Assembly (NCBI RefSeq): GCF_027912495.1
Contig: NZ_CP115463.1
Coordinates: forward strand, 1,883,501 to 1,947,500
From: Caulobacter sp. NIBR1757
GTDB taxonomy: Bacteria; Pseudomonadota; Alphaproteobacteria; Caulobacterales; Caulobacteraceae
DNA: 64,000 nucleotides
Direction of reading: 5' to 3'
In this document: in pieces, positions 1 to 7,639 of the stretch
Numbering within the stretch: position 1 is the first letter of the stretch
Layout of the letters: every line of letters begins with the position of its first letter
Translations under genes and position numbers: made by a program
The notes under the pieces: generated by a model
The model's input: only the letters and a program-made list of their open reading frames with translations
Database searches by the model: none
What the model was told of the DNA's origin: nothing

Positions 1-786
1 GGCGGCATGCCAGTTGCGGGTGAAGTTGCGGTACCAGTTGATGCCGCCCGTGAAGCCCGTCCGCTCGAAGGTCTCGACATAGGCCTCGAATTCGTCGTCG
101 GTCAGGAAGAAGGGCCGGGGATCGACCTCCGGGCTCCACAGTTCCAGCATATCGACCATGGCGAACAGCGAGGGATCGCCCTCCTTGCGCTCGGTCGCGA
201 ACCCGCCGCCCACGGGCATCGGCATGTCCAGCGGCCGGCGCAGGAAGAAGTCCATCACCTTGCGCGGGTTCTTGCCCAGCGCCGCGTCGGCCTCGCCCGG
301 CGTCTGGAAGTGGACGATGTACATCCGCTCGCCCAGCCGCTTGCGCATGATCTCGATGGGATCGGCCGGGGCGCGGGGGCTGAAGGGGGTGTTCAGGCTG
401 ATCACCCCGGCCACCCGGTCCGGATGCCGCACCGACATGTACCAGACCACGAAGCCGCCCCAGTCGTGACCACAGAAGATGGCCTTGGGAATCTTCAGGT
501 GGTCCATCAGCGCCACCAGGTCGCCGCACAGATGCTCCAGGTCATAGCTCTCGACCTCGGCTGGCCGCTCGGTCAGGCCATAGCCCCGCTGATCCGGCGC
601 GATCACCCAGCGGCCGTGATCGCTCAGCGCCTTGATCTGGTGGCGCCAGCTGAAGGCCAGCTCCGGGAATCCGTGGCTGAAGATGATCGGCACGCCCTTC
701 CGCGGCCCGGCCTCGTAGTAGGCCATGCGGATGCCGTTCACATCGGCGTACTGCACTGGCGGCATCATGGTCTGAATCGCGGACAT
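1..786 (-). CDS. Alpha/beta hydrolase, epoxide-hydrolase-like (partial)
   Basis: The 5' 262 codons are present and the gene continues past the left edge. The fold is that of soluble epoxide hydrolases and haloalkane dehalogenases: the oxyanion motif HGFPE lies at residues 38-42, the DQRGYG loop near 65-70, and the nucleophile elbow is GHDWGG at 106-111, so the nucleophile is Asp108 rather than Ser. An Asp in this WGG context is typical of epoxide hydrolases. The charge-relay His would lie in the missing C-terminus. It is a cytosolic enzyme of unknown substrate. The ATG at 786 is used because the conserved N-terminal strand starts right after it. It is transcribed away from the MFS gene at 927, leaving a 140-nt shared upstream region. 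Family is clear, substrate is not. Confidence 0.85.
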   Translation of the reverse strand, partial: MSAIQTMMPPVQYADVNGIRMAYYEAGPRKGVPIIFSHGFPELAFSWRHQIKALSDHGRWVIAPDQRGYGLTERPAEVESYDLEHLCGDLVALMDHLKIPKAIFCGHDWGGFVVWYMSVRHPDRVAGVISLNTPFSPRAPADPIEIMRKRLGERMYIVHFQTPGEADAALGKNPRKVMDFFLRRPLDMPMPVGGGFATERKEGDPSLFAMVDMLELWSPEVDPRPFFLTDDEFEAYVETFERTGFTGGINWYRNFTRNWHAA

Positions 787-926
787 GGTCGCGTTCCCTC
801 TCCCTGTTTTGAGGCAAGCTGAACCGACCGCCGCCACGGAAGGCAACCCCCGCAATTCCGCCCTCATGACTTCGTCCCGGAGGAGGAATTGCACTCGCTG
901 CCCGCAGCGCCTAGGTAACCGCCACC

Positions 927-2147
927 TTGTCCGACAGCTCCCAATCCCTCCCGCCGCCGGCCCCCACCCCTTGGGGCCTCGTCATCCTGCTCGGCGCGAT
1001 GACGGCCTTCGCGCCGATGTCGATCGACATGTACCTGCCGGCCCAGACCGCCATCGTCGGGGCCCTGAAGGCCAGCCAGTCCCAGGTCGAGCTGACCCTG
1101 TCGACCTTCCTGGCTGGCATGGCCATCGGCCAGTTCTTCTACGGCAGCGCCTCGGACCGCTTCGGCCGCCGCATCCCCATCCTGATCGGCTGCGGGGTCT
1201 ACATCGTCGCCTCGGTCATCTGCGCACTCAGCAACGACATCAACGCCCTGATTGCCGCCCGCTTCCTGCAGGCGCTGGGCGGCTGCGCCGGCGGCGTCGT
1301 CGCCCGGGCTATCGTCCGCGACAACTTCGACCACCGCGACACCGCCCGCATCCTGTCGCTGCTCATGCTGGTCATGGGCCTGGCCCCCATCCTCGCCCCG
1401 GCCGCCGGCAGCCTGGTGCTGCAGATCGCCAGCTGGCGCGCCATCTTCTGGTGCCTGGCCGGGTTCGGCATCCTCGTCGCTCTGGCCGTCGCCTTCCGCC
1501 TGCCTGAGTCCCGCTCGGAGGAAACCGCCGCCCAGGCCCGTTCCGAAAATCCCTTCCAGGCTTACCTGGCCCTGCTGGCCCAGCCGAAACTGATCGGCTA
1601 CCTGCTGGCCGGCGCCCTCAACGGCGCGGTCCTCTTCACCTACATCTCGGCCTCGCCCGGCCTGATCATGGGCATCTACGGGGTCGGGCCGGTGGCCTAC
1701 GCCTGGCTGTTCGGCCTCAACGCCGTCGGCATCATCGGCGCCAACCAGGTCAACCGCATGCTGCTGCGCACCTACAGCCCCGACGCGGTGTTGAAGGCGG
1801 CCAGCACCGCCGGCATCGTCTTCGGCCTGCTCTTGCTGATCGCGTCCGTCACTGGCATCGGCGGTCCCTGGACCGTCCTGCCGCTGCTCTTCGTCACCCT
1901 GACCACCTACGCCCTGATGGCCGGCAACACGACCGCCGGGGCGCTCAACTGCGATCCCCGCCGGGCCGGCTCGATCTCGGCGCTCAGCGGCGGCCTGTCG
2001 TTCGGGGCGGGAGCGGTGGCCTCGGCCCTCGGCGGCCTGATGCACAACGGCACGCCCGTGCCGATGGCGGCGGTCATGCTGGCCTGCCTGATCGGATCGG
2101 CCCTGAGCCTGCGGTTGCTGGCGCTCAGTCGGCAGGGGCCCCTCTAG
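927..2147 (+). CDS. MFS drug-resistance transporter, Bcr/CflA family
   Basis: A 406-residue inner-membrane proton-driven efflux protein with about twelve hydrophobic segments. The N-terminal signature of the Bcr/CflA (DHA1) group is present: SIDMYLPA in the first helix, then the cytoplasmic loop GSASDRFGRRIPIL between helices 2 and 3. The start is a TTG at 927; the next ATG lies inside the first membrane helix, so TTG gives the normal 10-20 residue cytoplasmic leader. The Shine-Dalgarno sequence is weak. Its 3' end overlaps the convergent FkbM gene by four bases. Substrate (antibiotic, sulfonamide or metabolite) cannot be told from sequence. Confidence 0.88.
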   Translation: MSDSSQSLPPPAPTPWGLVILLGAMTAFAPMSIDMYLPAQTAIVGALKASQSQVELTLSTFLAGMAIGQFFYGSASDRFGRRIPILIGCGVYIVASVICALSNDINALIAARFLQALGGCAGGVVARAIVRDNFDHRDTARILSLLMLVMGLAPILAPAAGSLVLQIASWRAIFWCLAGFGILVALAVAFRLPESRSEETAAQARSENPFQAYLALLAQPKLIGYLLAGALNGAVLFTYISASPGLIMGIYGVGPVAYAWLFGLNAVGIIGANQVNRMLLRTYSPDAVLKAASTAGIVFGLLLLIASVTGIGGPWTVLPLLFVTLTTYALMAGNTTAGALNCDPRRAGSISALSGGLSFGAGAVASALGGLMHNGTPVPMAAVMLACLIGSALSLRLLALSRQGPL

Positions 2148-3010
2148 GGCCGCCCGTCCTTGAAGGCGTCGCGGACCGCGTCCAGATCCGCCGCCGGACA
2201 GGCGATGTAGTCGCACCGGTCCATGTCCCCGTGAATGCCGATGTCGTCGATCTCGGTCACGGCAGTCCCGTGGTCGGTCGAGATGCGGAACAGCCGGTAG
2301 TCGTTCTCGGCCAGCAGCGCCTGCAGCCGGTTCTGGCGGGCGATCCGGTCGGTGTTCTCCGCGCTGTAGCAGGGCAGGATTTCCATCACCACCAGCGGCC
2401 GGTCCCGCTGCAGGATCGGCAACAGCGCCTCGAGGACATCGAGCTCCGCGCCCTCGACATCGATCTTCACCACCGCGATGCCGGCCGGCAGAAGCTCGGC
2501 CGGCAGTTCCCTGGCGCTGAGCACCGCGACGTTCTTGCGAAAGGAAACCTTCTGCTCGGGCCGGAAGTTGGGAACGATGCTGGCGGCGGAGTCGGTATCG
2601 GTTCCGCTGAACAGGTCCAGGGTGACGATGCCGGCCGTCCGCGACAGGCCGACCGGGACCAGGCTGCACTGGCTCAAGCCGTTGGCGGCGATCAGCTTCT
2701 CGGCATAGGAAACGCAGGACGGGTTGGGCTCAAAGCCGATGTATCGCCGCTGGGGGTCGAGCGCCGCGACCTTCAGAAGCGTCTGGCCGAGGTTCACCCC
2801 GACGTCCACGAACGGTCCCTGGCGCGTCTTGAACAGGCGGCGAAGCACTTCCACCATCCAGGCCTCGGTCGGATCGGCCCGCTGCCCGTTCAGGGTTGGC
2901 AGGGCGAATCGCCGGCCGTTGATCGTGCAATGGGCGGTGCGGTTGATCTTCGCGAACAGCCCGGCGCGCCGAAGCACCCGGTCGGCGATGCGCTGCGTGG
3001 CTGAAAGCAT
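2144..3010 (-). CDS. FkbM family SAM-dependent methyltransferase
   Basis: A 288-residue protein whose core is the FkbM methyltransferase domain, roughly residues 65-235. The SAM-binding glycine motif is VDVGVNLGQT, followed by the acidic strand IGFEPNP and the family motif VVKIDVEGAELDVL. FkbM proteins methylate hydroxyl groups of polyketides, glycolipids or surface sugars. There is no signal peptide, so it acts in the cytosol. An AGGAA sequence precedes the ATG at 3010. It stands alone: the MFS gene converges on it and the next minus-strand gene is nearly 200 bases upstream. Nothing nearby identifies the acceptor. Confidence 0.85.
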   Translation of the reverse strand: MLSATQRIADRVLRRAGLFAKINRTAHCTINGRRFALPTLNGQRADPTEAWMVEVLRRLFKTRQGPFVDVGVNLGQTLLKVAALDPQRRYIGFEPNPSCVSYAEKLIAANGLSQCSLVPVGLSRTAGIVTLDLFSGTDTDSAASIVPNFRPEQKVSFRKNVAVLSARELPAELLPAGIAVVKIDVEGAELDVLEALLPILQRDRPLVVMEILPCYSAENTDRIARQNRLQALLAENDYRLFRISTDHGTAVTEIDDIGIHGDMDRCDYIACPAADLDAVRDAFKDGRP

Positions 3011-3113
3011 GTTCGAGATTCCTAGCTTGGCCCGACAGCTTTAGAGCCCGACGGGGGCAAATCAACGCCTGAAAGGCTCGCCGCCTGTCTTCAGCCGGCG
3101 GCCGACACCTCCA

Positions 3114-3188
3114 AGCCCCTCTCCCGCGAGGGAGAGGGAGGGGCCCGCCCTGCGTAGCCTTGGCGAAGCAGGTTGGGAGGGAGAGGGT
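3114..3188. repeat. GC-rich hairpin repeat between fkbM-like gene and DUF423 gene
   Basis: CCCCTCTCCC, a GCGA loop and GGGAGAGGG form a near-perfect stem, followed by a second purine-rich arm ending in GGGAGGGAGAGGG. It lies just 3' of the DUF423 gene, where it could end transcription, but there is no T-run on either strand. The style (short palindrome, long spacer, partial second arm) is like the other dispersed elements in this window, although the sequence is different. Confidence 0.5.
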
Positions 3189-3205
3189 TTACGGACCTCG
3201 GACGA

Positions 3206-3586
3206 CTAGCGGGTCTGGTCGGCGTTCCGGCCTCTGACCGCTGCCACCATCACCAGGACCCACCCCGCCATGAACGCCACCCCGCCAATCGGCGTGATCG
3301 CTCCGAACCAGCGCGGCGCCCCGAAGGCCATCGCCACCAGCGAGCCGCTGAACAGCAGCACCCCGATCAGAAACGCCAGGCTCGTCCCGCGCACCGGCCG
3401 AAACCCGCCCCGCGCCAGCCCCGCCAACGCCAGCACCGCCAGCCCATGCACCGCCCCGTACTGGCTCGCCGTCTTCAGCCATTCGATCGCCTTGGGGTCG
3501 CTCATCCCATGTGCGGCGAAGGCTCCGAAGCCCACCGACAGCAGCCCGACCACGGCCGCGGCCGCCACATCCCAATTCCGCGTCAC
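3206..3586 (-). CDS. DUF423 family small inner-membrane protein
   Basis: A 126-residue protein with four hydrophobic helices, matching the usual length and pattern of the DUF423 (YgdD-like) family. Typical elements are GAFAAHG near the end of helix 1 and the ITPIGG segment before helix 4. The GTG at 3586 was chosen over an upstream ATG (3658) because GGAGGG sits six bases before it and because family members start just ahead of the first helix. Function is unknown throughout the family. It is a single gene, divergent from the 3694 operon, leaving about 107 bases of shared promoter region. Confidence 0.85.
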   Translation of the reverse strand: MTRNWDVAAAAVVGLLSVGFGAFAAHGMSDPKAIEWLKTASQYGAVHGLAVLALAGLARGGFRPVRGTSLAFLIGVLLFSGSLVAMAFGAPRWFGAITPIGGVAFMAGWVLVMVAAVRGRNADQTR

Positions 3587-3693
3587 TTGACCCTCCGTCA
3601 CGGTTGCGTCTCGCTGCCGTCCGCGTAACCTGAACGCTGATAAGACACCGCCCGGCAAGAGGCGTGACCACCATTCGAGGGAAGGAATACGGC

Positions 3694-4803
3694 ATGGCGC
3701 TGACTCGCGGCGACGACTATCCGATTCACCAGACAGCGGAGCCGATCGCCTACGGCGGCACCGACCGCAATTTCTACGACCGCTATTTCTTCAACGGCTA
3801 CCACCCGACCGAGGGCGAGGACTTCTTCGCCGCCGCCTTCGGCGTCTACCCCCATCTCAACGTCACCGACGGAGCGTTCGTCGTCGTCCGAAACGGCGTC
3901 GAGACGGCCCTCCACGTCTCGGGCCAGCTGGGCGACCGGATGGACATGGCCTGCGGCCCCCTGCGCATCCTCGTCGTCGAGCCGCTGCACCGGCTGAAGA
4001 TCATCGTCGATTCCCCCGAACACGGCCTCAAGGCCGAGTTGGAGTTCACCAGCCGTTCGGGCCCCATCGAGGAGCCGCGCTTCATCCGCCGCATCGGCAC
4101 CCGCGCCTTCATGGACTACACCCGCCTGACCCAGAACGGCCGCTACACCGGCTGGATCGAACTGGACGGCGAGCGCCGCAGCGTCGATGGCTTCGTCGGA
4201 ACCCGCGACCGCAGCTGGGGCATCCGTCCGGTCGGCGCCCGCGACAGCCAGGACATCATTCCGGCTCCCGCGCCGCAGTTCTACTGGCTGTGGTCGCCCA
4301 GCAGCTTCGAGTCCGGCTCCTTCTTCTTCCACTCCAACGAGGACGCCGTCGGCCGCGCCTGGAACACCCGCGCCGTCTGGGCCCCCGACCAGGCGCTGGA
4401 GGAAGACTTCGAACACCTCAACGGCCAGGCCCAGGTGAACTGGAAATCCGGCACCCGCCACGCCACCGACGCCGTCGTCACCCTGACCGACGACTGGGGC
4501 AAGCCGGCCGGCAAGGTCGAGTTCAAGCCCCTGTATAATTTCCAGATGAACGGCCTCGGCTACACCCATCCCAAATGGAACCACGGCCTGCTGCATGGCG
4601 TGCTGGAGGTGGAGCGCGAGGACATCGTCCTTGCCGACGTCAACCCGACCCTGCCCTGGAACCTGCACGTCCAGGCCCTGAGCGAGGTGACCTACACCGA
4701 CGCCGACGGCGGCGTCCGCAAGGGCAGGGGCGTCCTCGAACAGCTGGTCATGGGCCCACACCAGCCTTCGGGCTTCACCGACATGCTGGACATGGCCAAA
4801 TGA
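3694..4803 (+). CDS. Conserved protein of the DUF7064/AttH-like beta-rich type
   Basis: A 369-residue soluble protein without signal peptide or membrane segments. The sequence is rich in Trp, Tyr and Phe (for example RDRSWGIRP and FYWLWSPSSF) with alternating strands, as in the lipocalin-like AttH/carotenoid 1,2-hydratase fold group; this is a similarity by pattern and not a firm assignment. The ATG at 3694 was preferred over 3664 because GAGGGAAGGAA precedes it. Its stop codon overlaps the ATG of the phosphotransferase gene (ATGA), which in turn overlaps the third gene, so the three products are translationally coupled and probably act on the same metabolite. Biochemical role unknown. Confidence 0.7.
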   Translation: MALTRGDDYPIHQTAEPIAYGGTDRNFYDRYFFNGYHPTEGEDFFAAAFGVYPHLNVTDGAFVVVRNGVETALHVSGQLGDRMDMACGPLRILVVEPLHRLKIIVDSPEHGLKAELEFTSRSGPIEEPRFIRRIGTRAFMDYTRLTQNGRYTGWIELDGERRSVDGFVGTRDRSWGIRPVGARDSQDIIPAPAPQFYWLWSPSSFESGSFFFHSNEDAVGRAWNTRAVWAPDQALEEDFEHLNGQAQVNWKSGTRHATDAVVTLTDDWGKPAGKVEFKPLYNFQMNGLGYTHPKWNHGLLHGVLEVEREDIVLADVNPTLPWNLHVQALSEVTYTDADGGVRKGRGVLEQLVMGPHQPSGFTDMLDMAK

Positions 4804-5813
4804 GCCTGCAGGACCAACTGGAAGCCTATCTGACCCGCACCGGCGGCAAGCCGGCGAAGGTGCATGACCTGTTTCGCATCCCGGGCGGGGCCAGTCGCGA
4901 GACCTACCGCTTCGACCTCGAGGTCGAGGGCAGCCGGCGCGGCATGATCCTGCGCCGCGACCCGGTCGGCAGCCTGATCGACACCGACCGCCGCGTCGAA
5001 TTCCTCGCCTTCCGCTCCTTCTTCGACAAGGGCCTGCCGGTGCCGGAAGCCCTGGCCCTGGAAGAGGAGGGGGCCGAACTCGAACGGCCCTTCTTCATCA
5101 TGGGCCGCATCGACGGCGGCAAGGCCCAGAGCCCCTTCACCCTGCCGCCCTATGGCGAGCACGCGGCGACCATCGGCGAGCAGTTCTTCAGCCATCTGGG
5201 CAAGATCGCCGCCGCCGACCCGGCCACCCTGCCGATCAGCGAGGCCGCCCCGTCGCCGGCCCTCGACGCCTGCTGGTCGAAGGAACTCGACTACTGGGAA
5301 GGCGTCATCGACGAGGATGAGGAACATCCCCAGATGATCGTCCGGGCGGCCATCCGCCGCCTGCGCCGCAACCCGCCGCCGCCGGCCCAGAAGCTCAGCG
5401 TCGTCCACGGCGACTACCGCACCGGCAACTTCATGCACGACGGCAATGGCAGGATCGTCGCCCTGCTCGACTGGGAAATGGCCCACATCGGCGACCCGCT
5501 GGAAGACCTCGGCTGGGCCATCGAGCCCCTGTGGTCCTACAAGGAAACCGACCGCGTCTCCGGCATGGTCCCGCGCGAGACAGCCATCGCCCTGTGGGAA
5601 GCGGCCAGCGGCCTCACGGTCGACCCCGCCGCCTTCGCCTGGTGGGAGCTGTTCGCCTCGGTCAAGGGCGCCGCCATCTGGATTTCGTCGGCCAAGGAAT
5701 ACCGGGCCGGCGGTATGAAGGACCCGGTGCTCGGCCTCTCCGGCTGGTTCACCGCCCGCCGCCAGGACGAGATCCTGGCCAATGTCCTCGCCAAACTGGA
5801 GGGCCTGGCATGA
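4800..5813 (+). CDS. Phosphotransferase family protein (APH/ACAD10-like kinase)
   Basis: A 337-residue aminoglycoside-phosphotransferase-fold protein. The Brenner catalytic loop is VHGDYRTGNF (His-Gly-Asp then Asn) and the metal-binding Asp lies in LLDWEMAHIGDPLEDLGW. The sequence groups with the ACAD10/11 N-terminal kinases and bacterial stand-alone relatives, which phosphorylate hydroxy-acyl-CoAs or other small alcohols, rather than with antibiotic-modifying enzymes. The ATG at 4800 overlaps the stop of the upstream gene, and its own stop overlaps the ATG at 5810. That strict coupling suggests one pathway with its neighbours. Confidence 0.85.
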   Translation: MSLQDQLEAYLTRTGGKPAKVHDLFRIPGGASRETYRFDLEVEGSRRGMILRRDPVGSLIDTDRRVEFLAFRSFFDKGLPVPEALALEEEGAELERPFFIMGRIDGGKAQSPFTLPPYGEHAATIGEQFFSHLGKIAAADPATLPISEAAPSPALDACWSKELDYWEGVIDEDEEHPQMIVRAAIRRLRRNPPPPAQKLSVVHGDYRTGNFMHDGNGRIVALLDWEMAHIGDPLEDLGWAIEPLWSYKETDRVSGMVPRETAIALWEAASGLTVDPAAFAWWELFASVKGAAIWISSAKEYRAGGMKDPVLGLSGWFTARRQDEILANVLAKLEGLA

Positions 5814-6226
5814 CCCCGACCGTCTCCGAACTGCTGCTCGGCAACTTTATCGCCCTGATGGAGCCGCCGCCCCCCGAGGCGCTCGGCGACTTCATGGCCG
5901 GCAAGGTGGCCGTCACCGGCATGATCGCCATGCTCGCCGCCCAGGAAGCCGAACGCGGCGCCGAGGCCCGCATCTGGGAAAACCAGGCCATCCGCGACCT
6001 GCTCACGAGCGGCGGCGCGGCCATCCCCGCCGGCGCCGAGACGGAAAAGGACTACGCCATCTGCGGCCTCGACCGCGTCAACGCCACCCTGCGCAAGGCC
6101 CTGATCGCCCTGCACACCCAGGTGGAAGAGAAGGGCGACCGCGACCTCGACCACGCCATCCTCCGCTTCTACGTCAAGAGCGCCGACATGCGGCGGTTGG
6201 ACATGCCCCCGATGCCGGGGAATTAG
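5810..6226 (+). CDS. Small conserved protein coupled to the phosphotransferase gene
   Basis: A 138-residue, mostly helical soluble protein of unknown function; I see no catalytic motif. It begins at an ATG overlapping the kinase stop (ATGA). Proteins of this kind often sit beside APH-like kinases of the ACAD10 group, so it may be an accessory subunit, but that rests on context only. The gene ends eight bases before a dispersed palindromic repeat. Confidence 0.6.
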   Translation: MTPTVSELLLGNFIALMEPPPPEALGDFMAGKVAVTGMIAMLAAQEAERGAEARIWENQAIRDLLTSGGAAIPAGAETEKDYAICGLDRVNATLRKALIALHTQVEEKGDRDLDHAILRFYVKSADMRRLDMPPMPGN

Positions 6227-6233
6227 CGTCGTT

Positions 6234-6411
6234 CCTTCTCCCGCTTGTCGGGAGAAGGTGGCGGCCGAAGGCCGTCGGATGAGGGCAGCGCCGGCATATT
6301 GTGACTCCGCTCGTTCTGGCGCCGTCCGCGCAGCCGCCAATATTCCGCCTTCCGCTCTGCCCTCATCCGACCCGCTTCGCGGGCCACCTTCCCCCGACAA
6401 GCGGGAGAAGG
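6234..6411. repeat. Dispersed inverted repeat, family A copy 1
   Basis: The left arm begins with the palindrome CTTCTCCCGCTTGTCGGGAG, followed by a GGTGG..CGAAGGCCGTCGGATGAGGGCAGCGCCGGC type segment. The right arm is the reverse complement (CCTCATCCGACC..GGCCACCTTC..CCGACAAGCGGGAG). The middle, about 70 bases, is unrelated between copies. The same element recurs at 27755-27938 and 56048-56224. It carries no gene and resembles a palindromic MITE or REP-type unit. Confidence 0.85.
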
Positions 6412-6431
6412 AATCGGGTCAATCTCCCCCC

Positions 6432-6683
6432 ATGGCCAAACCCATCGCCCTCGACCGCCAGACCACCGACATCCTCGAACGCAAGCTGCGCAAGCACCTG
6501 CAAGACGAATACGGCTTCGAGCTCGGCCAGTTCGAGGCCCTCGACCTCCTCGACTGGCTCGCCGAAACCCTCGGGCCCCTCTACTACAACCAGGCCCTCT
6601 ACGACGCCCAGGCCGTCCTGCGGAAACGCGCCGACGACCTGATCGAGGCGGTCTCGGCCATCGAGAAACCGGTCAAGCTATGA
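6432..6683 (+). CDS. DUF2164 family protein
   Basis: An 83-residue cytosolic protein matching the DUF2164 family in length and content: an N-terminal helix with RKLRKHLQDEYGFELGQFEA, then LDWLAETLGPLYYNQALYDA, the signature of the family. Function unknown. The ATG at 6432 begins at the usual point of the family; there is no good Shine-Dalgarno sequence, and the gene starts 20 bases after the family A repeat. The stop overlaps the start of the next membrane protein by four bases. Confidence 0.8.
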   Translation: MAKPIALDRQTTDILERKLRKHLQDEYGFELGQFEALDLLDWLAETLGPLYYNQALYDAQAVLRKRADDLIEAVSAIEKPVKL

Positions 6684-7261
6684 GCGCTTTCGAATTCTTC
6701 TTCAGCTTCTACGGCCTGCTGCTCGGCCTCTCCGTGGCCGTGCTGGCCACCGGCGCCGCCCGCGCCTTCAAGCATCGCCGGACCCGGCCGGTCGGCTGGC
6801 TGACCCCGCTGCTCGCCGTCTTCGTCGCCCTCGACATCGCCACCTTCTGGGACGCCGCCTGGGTCAACTACCGGGCCCTGCCTGTCAGCTACGGCCTGCT
6901 GGTCGGGGGCCTGATCGTCGCCGTGGTCTACTTCATCGCCGCCGCCCTGGTCTTTCCCGACGAGGGCGACACGCCGGCCCCGCTGGACGACCATTTCTGG
7001 GCCAACAGGCGAGCCGCGCTCTGCCTGCTGATCCTGGCCAACCTGTTCGGCGTCTGCGGCCAGCTGGCCGTCAACCTGACCCGCGAGAACGGCCAGGGCC
7101 TGGCGATCGCCTACGCGCAGAACATGGGCATCTACATCGTGCTGGTCGGGTGCGCCGCCTGGACCAAACGCCGCTGGCTGTTCGCCGTCGCCATCGGCCT
7201 GCACACGCTGCTCTACCTGGTCCTGGCCGTCCTCTCGATCTTCTCGCCGCCGGCCGCCTGA
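6680..7261 (+). CDS. Six-helix integral membrane protein, function unknown
   Basis: A 193-residue protein with six evident hydrophobic helices (roughly residues 5-30, 38-56, 68-90, 112-133, 143-162 and 167-190) and no soluble domain. Translation is coupled to DUF2164 through an ATGA overlap. I do not recognise the family. It ends immediately before a 36-nt perfect palindrome. Confidence 0.65.
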   Translation: MSAFEFFFSFYGLLLGLSVAVLATGAARAFKHRRTRPVGWLTPLLAVFVALDIATFWDAAWVNYRALPVSYGLLVGGLIVAVVYFIAAALVFPDEGDTPAPLDDHFWANRRAALCLLILANLFGVCGQLAVNLTRENGQGLAIAYAQNMGIYIVLVGCAAWTKRRWLFAVAIGLHTLLYLVLAVLSIFSPPAA

Positions 7262-7264
7262 AAG

Positions 7265-7300
7265 CCCAACATGAATATGTCTAGACATATTCATGTTGGG
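7265..7300. repeat. Perfect 36-nt AT-rich palindrome
   Basis: Both halves read CCCAACATGAATATGT and meet at a central CTAG, so the element is fully self-complementary. It starts four bases after the stop of the six-helix membrane protein. It could be a bidirectional terminator stem (no T-run follows), a dimeric-protein operator, or the scar of a small element. Its base composition is far lower in GC than its surroundings. Confidence 0.8.
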
Positions 7301-7639
7301 GAAGGGAGGCAGCATGACTTGCCGCGAGCCTCCTCGCCGGGCCCCGCTCCAGCGGTGCGCGGCGATTCAACCTGTTCACTCCGCCTGTCGTCGGCGTCAC
7401 CTCCATCACCCACACGACCCCCAACACAGTCCCGGCGTCTCCCCCCACGAAGACCGGCGCCCGCCACCGGCGTTTCACCGTCAGAATCCCGCCAAAAACC
7501 CAACAAATTAAGGGGCTTGGCCCGCATTTCTTCGCCAAAACCCGATTTTGCCCTGTCGCACCGTCCCGCAGTATAATGGTCGCCGCTTCGATAAGCCTCC
7601 CGCAGGCGCGCGGTCCGCGACTCCTGCTAACGGAACCCC
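7301..7639. other. Non-coding gap before the PPP-family MFS gene
   Basis: I find no gene with coding character here. The stretch is C-rich with runs such as CACCCACACGACCCCC, which resemble, on the other strand, the GT-rich intergenic segments at 25932 and 62901. The last part probably holds the promoter of the MFS gene at 7640 (a TATAAT hexamer occurs at 7572-7577). Confidence 0.4.

Noticed and set aside
542-817. 91-codon ORF at the left edge on the minus strand
   Set aside because: It is out of frame with the epoxide-hydrolase-like gene that covers the same region.
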